A stretch of 64,000 nucleotides of DNA from Chrysaora quinquecirrha (taxonomy: Eukaryota; Cnidaria; Scyphozoa; Semaeostomeae; Pelagiidae), in NCBI GenBank assembly GCA_014526335.1, contig JACTAT010000137.1, forward strand, positions 283,754-347,753, read 5' to 3'. Below the pieces are notes generated by a model. It had not been told where the DNA came from. It searched no databases and saw only the letters and a list, made by a program, of their open reading frames with translations. Positions within the stretch are counted from its first letter, which is position 1. Every line of letters begins with the position of its first letter. The position numbers and the translations under genes were made by a program. Below, piece after piece: positions 11,391 to 22,569 of the stretch.

Positions 11391-11780
11391 AATAGTGACG
11401 TACAGTATCTCCGAGAAGATCTGTTTCACAGGGTCCTACAACCCACCCCAACCACGTCTTAGATAGTTCAATGGGTTAATTGTGCAAACAATCCTTCCTC
11501 AGTCAGTGTATAAATTCCTTATTTAAAGCGTTGGGGACGGTTTGAAAGACACGCCTTTGAATGAAAGCAAGTTTTCTTCATTAAACGTTATCTGCGTTGT
11601 TGTTGCTGTCTCGCTTTACAAAAGTCTCAGCATTGCTTCTTGGGACTGATAGTACGCTAAATAACGTTATTATAATGATCTATGTAGTAATCATAATCAT
11701 AACCCTAACCATAATATCAACAAAACCAACAACGAAAGGCAGGAACAGGTGCAAAGTCTGCTGTATTTGCTACGTTGATA
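11391..11780. other. No feature seen
   Basis: No supported gene or repeat. Confidence 0.5.
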
Positions 11781-11935
11781 TGACGACGAAGATGACGATG
11801 GTGGTGATGATGACGATGATGATGCTGCTGATGATGATTATGATGATAATGATGATGTCGATGATTGCCATGATGATGATGATGGTGATGATGACGACGA
11901 TGATGATGATCATGGCAACAAAGATGGCGAGGATG
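11781..11935 (+). repeat. (GAT)n imperfect microsatellite
   Basis: Imperfect GAT/GAC triplets. The long open frames across it (poly-Met on plus, poly-Ile on minus) are by-products of the repeat. Confidence 0.9.
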
Positions 11936-12534
11936 AGGAGAATAAACAAAATAAACAAAAGCAAAAAATTTCTCATTAAACCACCCTTGAGTATGTAGGC
12001 TACAGAAGATTTATTTTGCTGCATAATAGCTCATAACTCTTTTCGAAAAATATTGTTAGTATCCCATCAGTTAGCCGCAAAGCACAGTCAATCATTGTGA
12101 AACAGCGATGTTAACTTTCCTTCCATAATTTCAGCAACCGAATAAGCACAAGTCTTTTCTCGTAGCCCTTTGCAGTTGAAAACAAGATTATCTGTTGAAT
12201 ACCATGCTACTTTATGAGAATGCATAGCGAACAGTTCTTGACAGTGACTTTGGCGACATCTCATCCATACATTGATAGACAAGATTAATATTTCAGATTT
12301 GCTATATTTTGCCGCAAGAATTACTATAGTTAGGAATTTGTAGAATTGAAGCTGAAGTTCTAAAAAAGATGCAACAGCTACTAACCATTGATATACAAAG
12401 AATGAACTTTCAAAGATGGCTACTCTACACCTCCCGCGTTTTTACTCCAGCTATGCAATCATAAATGAATTTTGCCTTCATTACAACTTTCTGAATCTGC
12501 ACTTCAACTTAGCAAGTTACAAGTACTATTATGT
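11936..12534. other. No feature seen
   Basis: No supported gene. A 64-codon minus-strand frame (12088-12282) has no motif. Confidence 0.45.
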
Positions 12535-12662
12535 CCGTCCTTATTACGTTTCAGCAGTTTGCTGACAAAGCTTGTCAAACAAACTTACCCCCCCCCCCCC
12601 AATTATTTGATCTCCCCCTGCAAAAAATATCTTGAATCCTGTTCCAACCTCTTTACTGTATA
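12535..12662 (+). repeat. Dispersed repeat family S, partial copy 4
   Basis: Only the right half: TTTCAGCAGTTTGCTGAC, AGCTTGTCAAAC, a C-run, and the GTTCCAACC block. Confidence 0.65.
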
Positions 12663-13210
12663 ATGGAATTAACAGTGATTCTAAAAAATGCGACATTTAA
12701 AAGCAATGCATCATGGTCAAATGCCCCTTGATGTCATTTTGGCGGAAGCGTCATCGCAGAGGCATGTATGAAAAAGAGTCCTGTTCAAAGAACAGTATCT
12801 TAAAGCTTTGACGATCTCACCTCCGTACTTTATTATAGAAATTGGTGGATAGTATTATTACAGCAATAGTAAAAAGGTAGAATAATTTGGTGGACAGTAA
12901 CAGCAATAGTAAAAGATAGCACAGCGTACATATGAAATATGTAGGTACTACTAATTCTAACAGCGTGTTCATCCAATTACTCGAATCTTAGCAGAGTTAG
13001 TGCACAGTATAGTGAGTTTTAAACAAAGCCTTCATTGAGGGATTCGTTGCGCAGTTGAATTTTTAAAGAATTTGCGCTTGTCGTGTCTATATTGCTATTT
13101 GTTATATTGAATAATGGGGGTTATATAGAGTTTTGATTCTGTTGTTACAGTATGAAAGTGTGAATGAAACAAATCAAAACCAATTTTGTCATCCACACGC
13201 TGTCTCGCGA
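12663..13210. other. No gene; short local duplication
   Basis: TTGGTGGATAGT..ACAGCAATAGTAAAA and TTGGTGGACAGTAACAGCAATAGTAAAA form an imperfect direct duplication at 12841-12919. Nothing else seen. Confidence 0.5.
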
Positions 13211-13707
13211 CAGGCAGTTGTTTTTATAAGCAAACGCTTATAATCAACCAAGATATAGAAGACCTAAAAACTTAAGCAACGTATAGTACCACAGGAAAAA
13301 AACCTAAGGAACATTTTGAATTTTAAATAATTTATATCATTGCAAGCAATCGAGGATTGATCGACGTAGAAACTATTTCCATCCATGTGTCGTCAAAACT
13401 CGCATATCAACCGAGTATTTCTCGTTAAGTGAGGCATTTCACGAGGGGTTTCCGTTTAACTTTCAATACGAAGTCTCTAATGGTAACAATATCAGCAGAG
13501 AGAAATGATTCCATTCATTTTATGTGCAATGTTAGATTTTGCTAATTTTCTAGCCTCCATGCCTACTATTCTCAGGGCAAAAATATGCAGTTAAAATTAA
13601 GCAACTCCTAAGCAACTTTTGCTACCAAAAAGTGGCCATAGAGGTACAAAAATAAGCAACTTTTTGAAATAGGGCCGAGTGAAGTTGCTTATGAAAAAAA
13701 CTGCGTG
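13211..13707 (+). mobile_element. TAAGNAAC element, family A (N=C), copy A2
   Basis: 497 bp. Right end AACTGCGTG followed by TA; the left end is mutated (CAGGCAGTTG). Uninterrupted, so it shows the pre-insertion state of the TTAA site occupied in A1. Confidence 0.75.
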
Positions 13708-13761
13708 TACTAGAACTACTATATCGAACTATTGGCCAAATGTATTTTCAGCTGTCACTTG

Positions 13762-14144
13762 TCCCGGGGGGTACTTCATTTTTCGAATGACTAGAAGTGC
13801 CGCCCAGTTTTTCCAAACCCACCCATGTTTACCGATAAATTCTGTTTCTCGTGGTACCCATGTATAGAAAAAACAACGAAATTTTTTACCCATTTGTACC
13901 AATATCTCAAATGTTTGAACCCAATTTAACGCCTGAGGCAACTCTAATGCGTCAAAAAGTCTTTTGCGCTGAAAAAGAAAACGCACTTTTTATCAGGCTT
14001 TTCAAAACACAGCATGTCTAAAATTTTTTATATATTTTACTACCCATGTGTAGAGATTCTTTACGAAAAATCAACCCATATGTAGGGAAATTGGCGCTGA
14101 AAAAGTTACCCATATTGGCGGCACGTCTACTACCCCCCGCCCCG
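13762..14144 (+). mobile_element. hAT-like miniature element, family G, copy G2
   Basis: 383 bp with ends TCCCGGGGGGTACTT / CCCCCCGCCCCG, flanked by a perfect 8-bp duplication GTCACTTG at 13754-13761 and 14145-14152. An 8-bp duplication is the hAT pattern. Inside are TGCCGCCCAGTTTTTCC and a mirrored TTGGCGGCACGTCTA. Open frames inside are by-products. Confidence 0.8.
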
Positions 14145-14205
14145 GTCACTTGTATTGTTAACATCCAAGAGGGAGTTACACTGTAGGTTAGTAATCACAC
14201 ACGGA

Positions 14206-14690
14206 CCTTTCCCAATAACCCAGCAAGATTTTCTTGGATATGTATTAAAAAACAAGACAATTTCAGTAAAAAATAATACCACTTGCGTGTAGATTTATTT
14301 CATGGGTCCCTGGCTCCCACGTTTTGCTCATCAAACCGAGACAAACACGAAATCGAGATGGCTCAAACTGAGACGCATTATACGTACTGAATATATTACG
14401 AAACGCTTTTGGATGAAGTCTTATGCACATGGAGACAAGGCTTGCTCATTGCAGAACCACAGCAACCCACACGGCCCCTCATTTGCAGTTGTTCCAATTA
14501 GGACTAGTTCTTGAAATTTTTTTGAGAAAAGATCGGAAAGTTTGATTGATAAAAGCTTGCTGCAAACGAATGTGTAAAATAACCCAGAAAAATTTTTTGT
14601 CTATGTATTAAAAAAGCAAGACATCATTCTCGTGCCTATGCTGTCAAATTTCAGTGAAAAATGATAAAACTTGCGTGTATAAATCTCTAA
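14206..14690 (+). repeat. Pair of direct repeats
   Basis: AATAACCCAG.AAGATTTT..TATGTATTAAAAAA.CAAGACA..TTTCAGT.AAAAAT.AT..CTTGCGTGTA occurs at 14214-14292 and again at 14579-14682, with unrelated DNA between. Could be the ends of a small degraded element. Confidence 0.55.
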
Positions 14691-14714
14691 TAGTTCTCAG
14701 ATAAAATAACACAA

Positions 14715-14776
14715 GATGACGACGACGACGACGATGATGACGACGATGACGACGATGACGACGACGATGGTGATGA
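14715..14776 (+). repeat. (GAC/GAT)n microsatellite
   Basis: About 20 triplets mixing GAC and GAT. Confidence 0.9.
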
Positions 14777-15235
14777 TTCCTCAGCGTTTGAGATTAACTG
14801 TTTTGCTTTCTTCTGAAACCGACAACTGACAAATGTCCGCAATTTGTCACAAAATGAGCCATTCAATGATACAGAGAATTAAGATAAAATCGAATCATTT
14901 GAAATAATTATCTTTACGTTACTATATATCAAAAGGATTTATGGTTAATAAATTCGCTTAAAAGAATTGTATCTATTTCAAGGAAATGCCCCTACTGGTG
15001 TAATTGATCAAAGAAGTAATTCATAGTAGGACACTAAAGGAACTTTGGATTTAACGAAAAACCTCTCACAAAAAAGCTTAGGAAATTATACTCATTTTTG
15101 TGTATTTTTAATCCTAATGGTATCAAAAATATGGAAACATTGATGAAGAAGTGACGAATTCCTTATAGAATAAGCTAAGGGATAATTTCAATCACTAAGC
15201 ATAAAAGATAAAGCTACAGTTTCCTGGGCTATATA
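14777..15235. other. No feature seen
   Basis: AT-rich, no supported gene. Confidence 0.5.
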
Positions 15236-15392
15236 TACCCTTTATCAAGTACCTATAGGAAAAAAGGGAACAAGATTACACGTGGTCAAGAGGCTCCAGG
15301 GCAACGAAAAAACGAATGAAAGGAATTTAGAAAAGAAAAGTGAGGAAGAGGAAATTGGGGTCAAGATATAATATATACTTGATAAAGGGTAA
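15236..15392. mobile_element. Possible small TIR element
   Basis: TACCCTTTATCAAGTA and its mirror TACTTGATAAAGGGTA bound about 157 bp. Noncoding. No clear target duplication. Confidence 0.45.
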
Positions 15393-15667
15393 CATTTTAT
15401 CAAACATATTATAACATAGTAAAATCATGGTGGTATTGTAAAAACGTCCTCTTCCTTTAGATCAAGATATATATTGATTCGGTGAAATTCCTTACTCTCA
15501 AGGTTACAGTCAACAGTTACGCCACGGGAAAGTGTGTTTCATATTTATAAAGACTATTGCAAAGGAGCTTAAATTGTCCCTTTCCCCTTCAGGGTTACAC
15601 GTACTCGGATTTTAGTCCATCAGTTAAAGTCTGTTAGTTTCTAGGATATACAGTATGAGAATATAAA
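15393..15667. other. No feature seen
   Basis: No gene or known repeat recognised. Confidence 0.5.
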
Positions 15668-15990
15668 TAAGTTAGTTAGTTAGTTAGTTAGTTATTTAAT
15701 TAGTTGATTAGATCGCTAGTTTTTTGGTTAGTTAGTGAGTTATAGTTACACAGTTAGTTAGTCAGTTCATTGACTATGGTCAGTTAGTCAGTTACTTATA
15801 TAGCTGTTTAGTTCCTTTGTTCGTATCTAGTGAGCTAGTTAGTTAGTTGGTTAGTTAGTAATTAGTTAGTAAGTTAGTAAGTAAGTTAGTTAGTTAGAGG
15901 TTAGTTAGATAGTTAGTTCGTCAGTTCTTTAGTTTATTAATTCGTTAGTTAGTTAGTTTATCAGTTCTTACTTCGTTTGTTCGTTTGTTC
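15668..15990 (+). repeat. Degenerate (TTAG)n array
   Basis: Interrupted TTAG/TTAGT units over about 320 bp, mixed with GTTCGTT and TCAGT variants. Confidence 0.85.
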
Positions 15991-17329
15991 GTTAGTTTAT
16001 TAGATAATTTGTTAATCAGTCAATTAGGTAGTTATATGTTACACAGTACAACAAGGATACAGTTCACATACTAGAGCTACAAAAGGCATGTTCTGCACAT
16101 CCATATGTTTTTTCTTTGAAAAACAGGAAGTAACCTTCAAGGTCATAGATAAATGGTGTATCACAAAGTGTGTTCCACTGAAAGGAAATGTCTGTGCTGA
16201 ATTTGTCTATAGACGCCTTTTACCACTTACAGAAATTCAAGAATTATCTATGTCCCGATTTCTCAGCAAAGTGACCTAACAGCTGCGTGGTACTCGGAAT
16301 GACCCGGACAAGAATTGTTGAAAAGCTACCACGAAACATAAACCAGAAAATTGCTTATTAATCTACATTTTAACCACATAAGAGAACGTCTGCAATTTTG
16401 CAATTAACAGATACAAAGGAGTCTTGAACGAGTTACAGATATAGCTAGCTATGCACAATGAGTACTACGGTACATAATCGACACGGCAGACTTGTGTCCG
16501 GGTCAAATAGCTGCATCTATAACTCCCCCCCCCCCCCAGTTTTCACTAATAGAGTTCTAACAACTACAGCAACTTTGTAGAATATTCTAATGAATGTTGC
16601 TAAAACTTAGGTTATTATGACTTCTTATAAGTTTTGGTCGGCAACCAAAGCTTGAAAATTACCGGTCACAGAACAGCATTTGCTAAGCTGTGTTTTGATT
16701 GGTTTATTAAAAAGGGAAAAGTCCCAGCATCACGTGGAGCACATATCTAATCACTACATAGCGTAGATTTCAAGTAATCAATATTCAGGCCACTGGAGAT
16801 GTGTTTCTTTCGATTATTGCGATTTTGTTCTATATGTCACTTAAATTTTATGACTGTCTAGATCTAAGATTCTTATAAATAAATTTCTTATAAAAAACAT
16901 GTAGAAGGTATTAAGCCATGCCTCAAAATATGTGTATTTTGTATACCTAATCTTAAGGATAATTAAAGCGATTTTTGATTTAATTGATCTGATGGTAATA
17001 TCAAGGACGCTTAAGTCGAATTCTCTGTAAGGGCTAACAAATAACTTGAAAAGACTAATCACTGATGAATTTTCAAGTATGGAAATCCTTTTATGGTGCA
17101 ACAAAGTAGAGTATCAAAGTAGCGTTCTAAATCCCATTTTGCCCTTTTCTATTTAGTGCAGCAGGGTAGGGTCAATCAGTTAGTTTAGAAAGGCAATGGG
17201 TCACGCGATTGATATGGGTTGGGGTTGAATTGAGTCGTTTTAAGGTTAGAATCAGGGCTGCATTGTGCGGTTTTCCATTTTCAATTTACCTTTGAAAGCG
17301 TGATGAATAGTACAATTTGTTGTTATATT
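15991..17329. other. No gene supported
   Basis: A plus frame at 16088-16279 has an acceptor-like TTTTTTCTTTGAAAAACAG inside but no recognisable domain and no paired exon. A C-run lies near 16526. A minus frame at 16841-17104 has no motif. Confidence 0.35.
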
Positions 17330-17358
17330 GTATGGTATGGTGAAATGGTAATGGTATG
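17330..17358 (+). repeat. Left remnant of the (TATGG)n microsatellite
   Basis: ATGGTATGGTGAAATGGTAATGGTATG, continuous with the array at 18547-18800 if the TRIM is removed. Its last five bases GTATG are the left target duplication. Confidence 0.75.
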
Positions 17359-17540
17359 TGTAATATTGGGAGAGAGAGAGACATCGACCGACTACATCTT
17401 TAATTGGAACTGAACTAACTTATGAATTAATTACAGGAACATTTACATACAACAGACAGGAACACTTTATGGTACAAAGGTCACAGTACAAAGGTCATTA
17501 ACACAAACACAGGTTGTTCACATGAATGCAGGATACTACA
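17359..17540 (-). repeat. TRIM LTR (3' LTR in element orientation)
   Basis: 182 bp, TGTA..TACA, identical by eye to 18365-18546. Confidence 0.92.
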
Positions 17541-17551
17541 TCTCTCCCTTT
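17541..17551 (-). promoter_or_regulatory. TRIM polypurine tract
   Basis: Minus-strand AAAGGGAGAGA abuts the 3' LTR, as needed for plus-strand priming. Confidence 0.8.
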
Positions 17552-17940
17552 GTCAGAGAAAGAATTAAAAAAAATAAAAAACATTTAACGACATGTCCAT
17601 TATTTGTTGTTCTCGTTTTTGTTGAGAAGTTAGAGATTGACACAATCTTGAATCTAGATTTTGATTTGTTGTAGTCTGCTTGTCTCAGATGTCTTGAGTT
17701 CAGCCTTTCTCTCCCTTTATCTGAAACACATTTCCAGTGAGTACACGTAAACAGCATACTAGAGGTCTTTGGACTTAGTGTGAAAAATTTCTTCACTCTG
17801 GATGAAAGTTTAACCAATGTGTGTAGAAGAAACTATGTAGACTGGCCTATTGCATTTTAGTTGACTACACCAAGCTCAGCATAAACGTTGTGAGTTGGCC
17901 AACTGGGACTGCATCTACCAGCATCGTCAATTCTTGTGAT

Positions 17941-18190
17941 CTGGCAACCCATTCTTTTACCCACATGCTTTTGGATGACTGCACCAGCGTCCATCATTCT
18001 CTTGTGTGGCCTGGCCATCCGGGTTTGCATGCTACTACCAGCGTCCGTCTTTTGAAGACCTGGCGACCCATATTTACTTCCCATGCTTTTGGATGATTGC
18101 ACCAGCGTCTATCATCTCTCGTGTGACCTGGCCATCCGGGTGTGCATGTTACTACCAGCGTCTGTATTCCAAAACCTGGCGACCCATTTT
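17941..18190. repeat. 118-bp tandem repeat inside the TRIM
   Basis: CATGCTTTTGGATGA recurs at 17964 and 18082 (118 bp apart). CTGGCCATCCGGGT and TACCAGCGTC phrases repeat with the same spacing. About two and a half units. Confidence 0.8.
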
Positions 18191-18349
18191 TAGCAGCTCG
18201 ATTAGGCCCAGTCCTTAGTCCATCTTTTCTTCTTCCTCCAATTTTTTCCGTTGAATAAGCAATGTAGTTATTTCATACGTAACTGTTCAAGACCTCATTT
18301 CTTTGACTTTGTCTCAATTCAGATTTCTTTGCCTTGCTTGAACGTTTTT

Positions 18350-18363
18350 CATCCTCGTCGCCA
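18350..18363 (-). promoter_or_regulatory. TRIM primer-binding site
   Basis: Minus-strand TGGCGACGAGGATG, one base after the LTR terminus, starts with the TGG expected to pair with tRNA CCA. Donor tRNA not identified. Confidence 0.8.
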
Positions 18364-18364
18364 A

Positions 18365-18546
18365 TGTAATATTGGGAGAGAGAGAGACATCGACCGACTA
18401 CATCTTTAATTGGAACTGAACTAACTTATGAATTAATTACAGGAACATTTACATACAACAGACAGGAACACTTTATGGTACAAAGGTCACAGTACAAAGG
18501 TCATTAACACAAACACAGGTTGTTCACATGAATGCAGGATACTACA
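18365..18546 (-). repeat. TRIM LTR (5' LTR in element orientation)
   Basis: 182 bp, same sequence as 17359-17540. Confidence 0.92.
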
Positions 18547-18800
18547 GTATGTTGTGCTATGGTACGGTATATATGGTAATGAATGGTATGAATGGTATGG
18601 TATGGTATGGTATGGTATGGTATGGTATGGTATTGTATGGTATGGTATGGTATGGTATGGTATGGTATGGTATGGTATGGTATGGTATGGTATGGTATGG
18701 TATGGTATGGTATGGTATGGTATGGTATGGTATGGTATGGTATGGTATGGTATGGTAAGGTATGGTATGGTATGGTATGGTATGGTAAGGTACTGTGTGT
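18547..18800 (+). repeat. (TATGG)n pentanucleotide microsatellite
   Basis: About 40 near-perfect units. Long tyrosine/histidine-rich open frames on both strands are by-products because a 5-bp unit without stops stays open in every frame. Confidence 0.95.
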
Positions 18801-20104
18801 AGCATGATATGGTACGGACGGCAGTGGGAGCTACCGGATAATAACTCTTGAAGATTGAAATGACATTAAAAGAAATTGCACTATAACATGTGTCAAAACA
18901 AGAGTTTGCTGCAAAAGCACATCTATATACCCTCATCAAAGAACCTATAATGGTATGCAAACTAATCAAATGAATGTAATGAATGGTATTAAATAATCAC
19001 TTTATCTTCTTAATAAAGGGACATTATCGCCGACATTAAATTCTAGTCCATCTAACCGCTAAACTTGTAAGAGATTACCATATAAATTTATGACATTGAA
19101 TTATAACATATTGTATAACAATCAGGCATCGGCTGATACATAAGTTGTGGGGTTATACATATCATTAATTTTGAAATGCGTTTTATAATTCATTATTGCA
19201 TTCATTGACCTTCATCAGCTGTAATGGGTTAAAACCGCAAACTGAAGGAAGACAGCAGCTCAGCAGGACTTGTGCAGTGCAGTGCAGCAAAGCCGGTGCT
19301 ACAAATCGAATTTTTTAATGCCGATCCAACTGTACCGTACCTCGTTCTGCTGCTGCAGAGGGTTACAGGCAGCAAAGCGGTAAAATGGGTTGATGAAATT
19401 TTCTATTTTTCTCTCGTTTGTATGCATAAATCGGAATCCATCTTCGAAAACCCAACAACGAAACAACATAGAGCCTCGTTTTTGTAGTGAATTAGACATT
19501 CTTTAGTTTAGGCCCTTCCTTATCACTCTAGGCCATTTCTATTGCCATTCATTTATTCTGTTGTTTCACATCACTCAGCAACGCATCTCATTATTTCGGC
19601 ATCACCCACGTCATTCGCTACACCTACACATGACTACATCACATCATCTCACCAGGTCATTCCCGCGTTACTTCAATCATTGCCTTATTTGTCAAGCTTC
19701 TCAATTCTCATTGCATTTCCTTCAACATCTATTTTCCTTATTTGTAATTTTTGGATTCTCAGCCAACTTCCGTATCTCAACTTTAAATACCTGTGTTTCT
19801 TTGTAAACATTTAGTTCGGTAGATAGTTCAGCAGATTGTTAATACGAAACGCTCGTCTCTTTCTCTGGTCTCTCTCTGGCTCCGTGTTCCTTGCACGTTA
19901 AATCAAGCATCAATCGACGAAAGACAGTTCCTCTGGAGTTCCACAGCAGTTAATTAGTAAAACACGAACACACACATCTGTTTTACTAAATTTTCAAAAT
20001 TCAATAAAGTTTCTTCAAACAAAAATTTTGACTTCTATTTAAAATTCAGCATTTGAGTAAGAGTGGAGTAGAGAGGAATTTTTATGCTTCTTATCTTACT
20101 AATT
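18801..20104. other. No gene; fragment shared with 54.4 kb
   Basis: TCTCTGGCTCCGTGTTCC..CACGTTAAA at about 19870-19903 resembles TCTGTGGCTCCGTGTTTT..CACGTTAAA at 54392-54421, a minor dispersed repeat. Short open frames at 19272-19499 and 19542-19814 show no domain. Confidence 0.45.
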
Positions 20105-20170
20105 CTGATTGTATAACGCAATGCTGACAGGAGTACCACAGGGATCAATATTGAGTACTTTATTGTTGCT
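20105..20170 (+). pseudogene. Tiny LINE reverse-transcriptase fragment
   Basis: Translation includes LTGVPQGSILSTLLLL, the conserved GVPQGS-ILGPLLF block of non-LTR reverse transcriptases. Only about 20 residues survive. Confidence 0.6.
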
Positions 20171-20197
20171 GATATTATGTTGCGGACGTAATTGGGC

Positions 20198-20322
20198 GAG
20201 GGGCGATTCAATCCTTCGAAATCTCGTACAGCCTTGTTCGATAACCTATAGTTTTCACGAAATCCCTTGGAAATGCTTTTGTTTTAGTTTAATTCTCCTT
20301 TTGGAAGAGTGAATTGTACCTT
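20198..20322 (+). mobile_element. Small TIR element, family M, copy 3
   Basis: GAGGGGCGATTCAATCCTTC..AATCTCGTAC at the left, GGAAGAGTGAATTGTACCTT at the right. Right terminus mutated relative to GCCCTT. Confidence 0.65.
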
Positions 20323-20337
20323 GGAAACCTTCGAAAC

Positions 20338-20450
20338 ATCGAACTCGTGAAGGTAGTGAAGGTGAAATGGTGTATTTAGCACCAGTCGCTGGGATCTCGG
20401 TAGTGGTTAACTAATCAAGACCTCAACCTTGCTGTGACGCTACCTGGGGC
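20338..20450 (+). repeat. Dispersed repeat U, uninterrupted copy
   Basis: GTGAAATGGTGTATTTAGC.CCAGTCGCTGGGATCTC.GTAGT matches 24272-24313 joined to 24679-24760, where element G3 is inserted. It preserves the empty target site. Confidence 0.75.
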
Positions 20451-21411
20451 ACAAGGGCACAAAACAGAAAGTAAAGCTGAAATCACTTTTAAGAATCTTC
20501 AGAGGTGTTTCTCCTCGCAATGAAAAGCTTGGTGACCGTCTGCGATCGTCGCCGATCCCTTTTTCCATCTCCCATCTACGATTTCATTTTAGTGTGCGAT
20601 ACTTGTAATATGCGATTCATCTCCATAAATTTTTTCCTCGATCGGGACAGTAGTAGTGATCGGGAACGTTTTCAACTCTCTCTCCTTTTATGATCCCTCT
20701 ACGATTTTATGGAAACGAGGCTGAAGTTAGTTTTATTGAACTTTTTGGGATTTGGGAATTTTGCCAAATGCTTAAATTTCGGTGCCTACTTATAAGCTGA
20801 AGACTAACGTTGGAAAATAAGCTAAACTTAGTATAATCGGAATCTCATTTTCATTCAATTTTATTCTGGGTCCCTCCAAGGAGAATCAAATTAGGAAACT
20901 GACCATAACATCCTCATCGCAAAACTAATGCAAATTCATTTCATATAATTAGGAAATTGCTAATACTGAAATCTTCTATACTCGGATTTATATTCAGTGC
21001 AATTACACGCTGGGTTCTTTTTCCTTTAGCGCCAGGATATTTAAGTTATGGTAAGCCATTAATTTGTCACAAAAAGATATAGAATTATAAGGAACTATAG
21101 TTTATTAGAAGGCTAACCACATTGATAAGAGCGGCTATACATAGTACATAACGGCGGTTTACAAAGTAGATAACCTTACTTCTGATCTCAATATATCAAT
21201 ACAATGAATTTATATGATTTTCCAGTGTATGTAATCGTCTTTTCAAAAAAGGAAATTGTAATGTCGGTAAAAATTGAAATTTTGCCCATTTTTGATGCTA
21301 GTGAATCAACCTTATAGTAGATTTTCGGGAAATTCTAATGACAGGAAACTTGATAGTTAACAAATCATATTGAAAAAGTTTCGACTCGTGCTTTCCTTGC
21401 AAAACCTAGGC
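20451..21411. other. No feature seen
   Basis: AT-rich; a 62-codon frame (20505-20693) has no motif. Confidence 0.45.
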
Positions 21412-21797
21412 CCAAAGCGCTTTTAGGAACCTACCACAAGGACTAGTTCTTAAAGTTCCTTACTTTTTGGACCTCTTTTGAGGCAATTGTAGTTCCAAAA
21501 GTTCCTTAATAGTTCCTTAATTTTAACTGCACATACAGTGGTCTTAACTATAAAAGAGAGACATTTGCATGTGAGCAAAGCTCGAGACTACTCAAAGAAA
21601 CATTGGATACATGCTTAATGTACAATTTATGTGATTTTCGACTGCAAATGAATGGAACCGGCTTTCTAATTCTTGATTATTTGCAGTGATAAAAGTATTC
21701 AACATTCAAAAGTTCCTTAATGATTTTCTCTTTAGTAGTATAAGTTCTTTAAATTTTCGGGCCTTCTACATGTAGGTTCCTTATAAAAAAAAGCGTG
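21412..21797 (-). mobile_element. TAAGNAAC element, family C-prime (N=G), relative of family A
   Basis: Right end AAAAAAAAGCGTG followed by TA; left end eroded. Aligns with A4 along its length but carries GTTCCTTA (21455, 21501, 21512, 21712, 21776) and GTTCTTTA (21744) where A4 carries GTTGCTTA. A second remnant lies at 52825-52900. Confidence 0.75.
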
Positions 21798-21870
21798 TAG
21801 CTACTTTACGAAAATTAGTGCCATCTATTAGTCCACGCTCCTTACTTTTTTGTTGTTAAAAAAGGCTCTA

Positions 21871-22230
21871 CACTTTTTTTATAAGACACTCGTTTATAAG
21901 AAACTGAGTACTGATATCAATATTGGTTAAAAAACTTTCAGTACTCGACCCAAAATGATAAGAAACTTGCTGGTCTCAACAATCTTTAGAATTAGAAATA
22001 TAGGCTCGAGAAACGAATTTTGTTACATGTTAAGTGTCTATTTTTACAAAAACAGCTCATGCAATCGTATTACGTCTTCTATTTGTCCAATGTAAGCGTC
22101 AATTACCTGTCTTGGCAATAAATAAATTTTGACCCCTAGGAAACTGCTAAGAACCTCAGTACCAAAATCTGCAAAAGTTAAGAAATTTTGAGAACTAAAA
22201 AAAATCTTAGTTTCTTATAAAAAAAGAGTG
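21871..22230 (+). mobile_element. TAAGNAAC element, family B (N=A), copy B1
   Basis: 360 bp, TA on both sides, starts CACTTTTTTTATAAG and ends AAAAAGAGTG. Contains ATCAATATTGGTTAA, ACTTTCAGTACTCGAC and repeated AAGAAAC, as in B2 (56473-56835). Confidence 0.8.
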
Positions 22231-22569
22231 TAATTGTGGCTTGCATTAGATATCTTGGTATCCAGCTCACGGGATAGCACCATTGTTGTTGCCCCTTTCA
22301 CAAGCTGAGAGCGAACTTAGCTAGTATATTTCGAGGTTCACACATAGGCGAATAATCGATTTCAAAAGGCAAGTTAGGAATATGCCTTGAAAACCATATA
22401 TATCTGACCTAAATATTAATCCTAATCCTATCGGGGGGAGTGGAATCCAACCAACCTTAAGCTTTTCTTGAAACTGTTTTGTTGTGTGATGGATGTAAGC
22501 TTCCAAACCAGGCTGACTTTAAGCCTATATGTATAAGCTAAAATTTGATACAAAAAATTCCCAAAATGA

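Larger units (their letters stand above)
17359..18546 (-). mobile_element. TRIM: miniature LTR retrotransposon, complete
   Basis: 1188 bp flanked by the 5-bp duplication GTATG (17354-17358 and 18547-18551). Two 182-bp direct repeats (17359-17540, 18365-18546) both run TG..CA and read identical base for base. On the minus strand the left LTR (18365-18546) is followed after one base by TGGCGACGAGGATG, a tRNA-type primer-binding site. The other LTR (17359-17540) is preceded by the purine tract AAAGGGAGAGA. The 824-bp interior has no gag or pol frame, so it must be mobilised in trans. Identical LTRs imply a very recent insertion. Confidence 0.92.

Noticed and set aside
11597..12024. 133-codon poly-Met and 84-codon poly-Ile frames
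   Set aside because: Translations of a GAT triplet repeat on the two strands; no flanking domain.
16088..16279. Small cysteine-containing protein exon
   Set aside because: Acceptor-like sequence and open frame only; no domain, no partner exon, no donor.
18487..18969. Long Tyr/His- and Trp/Gly-rich open frames on both strands
   Set aside because: Direct consequence of the stop-free pentanucleotide repeat; open in several frames at once.
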